Shown: positions 5,495-6,396 of the stretch, in pieces
Layout of the letters: each line of letters begins with the position of its first letter
Numbering within the stretch: position 1 is the first letter of the stretch
NCBI GenBank assembly: GCA_015222405.1
Contig: JADFVG010000021.1
Coordinates: 1-6,396, forward strand
Direction: 5' to 3'
Source of the DNA: Chloroflexota bacterium
GTDB taxonomy: Bacteria > Chloroflexota > Dehalococcoidia > E44-bin15
DNA length: 6,396 nucleotides
Made by a program: the position numbers and the translations under genes
The notes under the pieces: generated by a model
Told to the model about the DNA's origin: nothing
The model's database searches: none
Seen by the model: the letters and a program-made list of their open reading frames with translations, nothing else

Positions 5495-6396
5495 CAGGAT
5501 TCCCCCAACTGACGCCTTATCTCGCCATACCTCATCAAGCCATACATCGCCCGGGCTGATTCCTCGGGGGTGTTATAGAGGGGGATTCTTGCCTGCCGAT
5601 AAAGGTCCAAGGCAAGGTCGGTAGCGGCAAAGCTCGCCGCTATCGCGGTGCTGATCACCGGCTTGCCATATTGCTGGGGTATAGAAGTAACCATCTCCGC
5701 CTCGGTGAGCAGCTCTCTTATTCGGTCAGGGGAGAAATCCCAACCCACCCAAGGGCTGGAGATGATTATGCCATCGATGTAATCGAGTTGCGCCAGGATC
5801 TCAGCGATCCGCGGTGTGGTCATGGGTTCGCGAGGGGCAGCGGTATCCACGGGGTTGGTGGGCACCGGGGCCCAGGGCGGTAGCACCTCCTTGAGGCGGC
5901 GCTTGGTATCAGGATCGAACTCTGGTAGCTCCAGCCCCAGCGAGGCGCATGCATCGGCAGTGGCAACGCACTGACCACCACTTCCGATTATGGAGACCCT
6001 CTTCCCCTTGGGCAGCGGCTGACAGGACAAGGCTTCAGCCAGGTCAAAGGGATGGATGACCTCATAGCACCGGATTATGCCCGCCTGCTTGCAGGCAGCA
6101 TCGAAGACCTCATCGGAGCCAGCGAGAGAGGCAGTATGGGATAGGGTCGCCCTGGAGCCGGCGCTGGTACGCCCACCCTTGAAGGCCACGATGGGCTTCC
6201 TTTTCACCACCTCTCGGGCAACCTCTATAAACCTCCCCCCCTCCTCGACTTCGATCCCCTCGATATAGAGCACGATAGCTTTTGTATCTTCATCCTCAGC
6301 GAGATACTCCAGATAGTCAGCCATGTTGATGCTTGCCTGATTGCCGCTGCTGACAAACTTGCTGAAGCCATAGCCCTTTGTGGTAGCCAGCTGAAA
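5494..6396 (-). CDS. Second ADP-forming acyl-CoA synthetase alpha-type subunit, N-terminus cut by window edge
   Basis: The last 300 residues of an alpha-type CoA-binding and ligase protein are present, open at the right edge; an internal ATG at 6324 is not the start. The visible part begins just after where SQSG would be, with KGYGFSKFVSSGNQASINMA. The motif ADYLEYLAEDEDTKAIVLYI closely parallels YMEYLAEDEETKIIGMYI in the left-hand alpha subunit. The catalytic loop SRATLSHTASLAGS keeps its histidine (codon 6136-6138). PTNPVDTAAP marks the C-terminal ligase domain. It ends after RAMYGLMRYGEIRRQLGES with no ATP-grasp domain attached, so it is a stand-alone alpha type. The Rossmann domain should lie outside the window. 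Its stop overlaps moeA. Any beta partner is either outside the window or the one at 1109-1807. Confidence 0.88.
   Translation of the reverse strand, partial: FQLATTKGYGFSKFVSSGNQASINMADYLEYLAEDEDTKAIVLYIEGIEVEEGGRFIEVAREVVKRKPIVAFKGGRTSAGSRATLSHTASLAGSDEVFDAACKQAGIIRCYEVIHPFDLAEALSCQPLPKGKRVSIIGSGGQCVATADACASLGLELPEFDPDTKRRLKEVLPPWAPVPTNPVDTAAPREPMTTPRIAEILAQLDYIDGIIISSPWVGWDFSPDRIRELLTEAEMVTSIPQQYGKPVISTAIAASFAATDLALDLYRQARIPLYNTPEESARAMYGLMRYGEIRRQLGES

Overview
The window reads as bacterial chromosome from an anaerobe with roughly balanced to mildly high GC. The evidence for Bacteria is sigma70-type promoter hexamers, Shine-Dalgarno sites and a tRNA-Asp with encoded CCA. ADP-forming acyl-CoA synthetases, a PflX-type radical SAM protein, molybdenum cofactor genes and repeated TTG starts suggest an uncultured fermentative or respiratory anaerobe. 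Chloroflexota of the Dehalococcoidia type is my best guess, but that is an inference from gene content and style, not a demonstrated assignment.

Layout. Left block, minus strand (1-2042): a strong promoter drives tRNA-Asp(GTC), followed by a hairpin. Next come an ATP-grasp beta subunit and a CoA-binding alpha subunit of an ADP-forming acyl-CoA synthetase; the alpha gene runs off the left edge. Middle block, plus strand (2036-3503): a promoter, a 53-residue highly charged small protein, a PflX-family radical SAM protein with a TTG start, and an acylphosphatase. Right block, minus strand (3524-6396): a second acyl-CoA synthetase alpha-type gene enters from the right edge and overlaps moeA by one base, and mobB follows. 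mobB converges on the acylphosphatase gene with only 20 bases between the stops.

How the genes may work together. The synthetase subunits convert acyl-CoA, ADP and phosphate to free acid, CoA and ATP, conserving energy by substrate-level phosphorylation. MoeA and MobB act late in molybdenum (or tungsten) cofactor assembly, and oxidoreductases carrying that cofactor often feed or drain the same acid and aldehyde pools. PflX and acylphosphatase also sit near acyl metabolism, but their substrates cannot be read from sequence. The most distinctive signals are the divergent promoters sharing one -35 region between tRNA-Asp and the small-protein operon, the uncharacterised 53-residue protein translationally linked to PflX, the second alpha subunit tied to Moco genes, and the C-terminal extension on MobB. 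I see no mobile element, CRISPR array or defence system, and no non-coding stretch longer than 300 bases.
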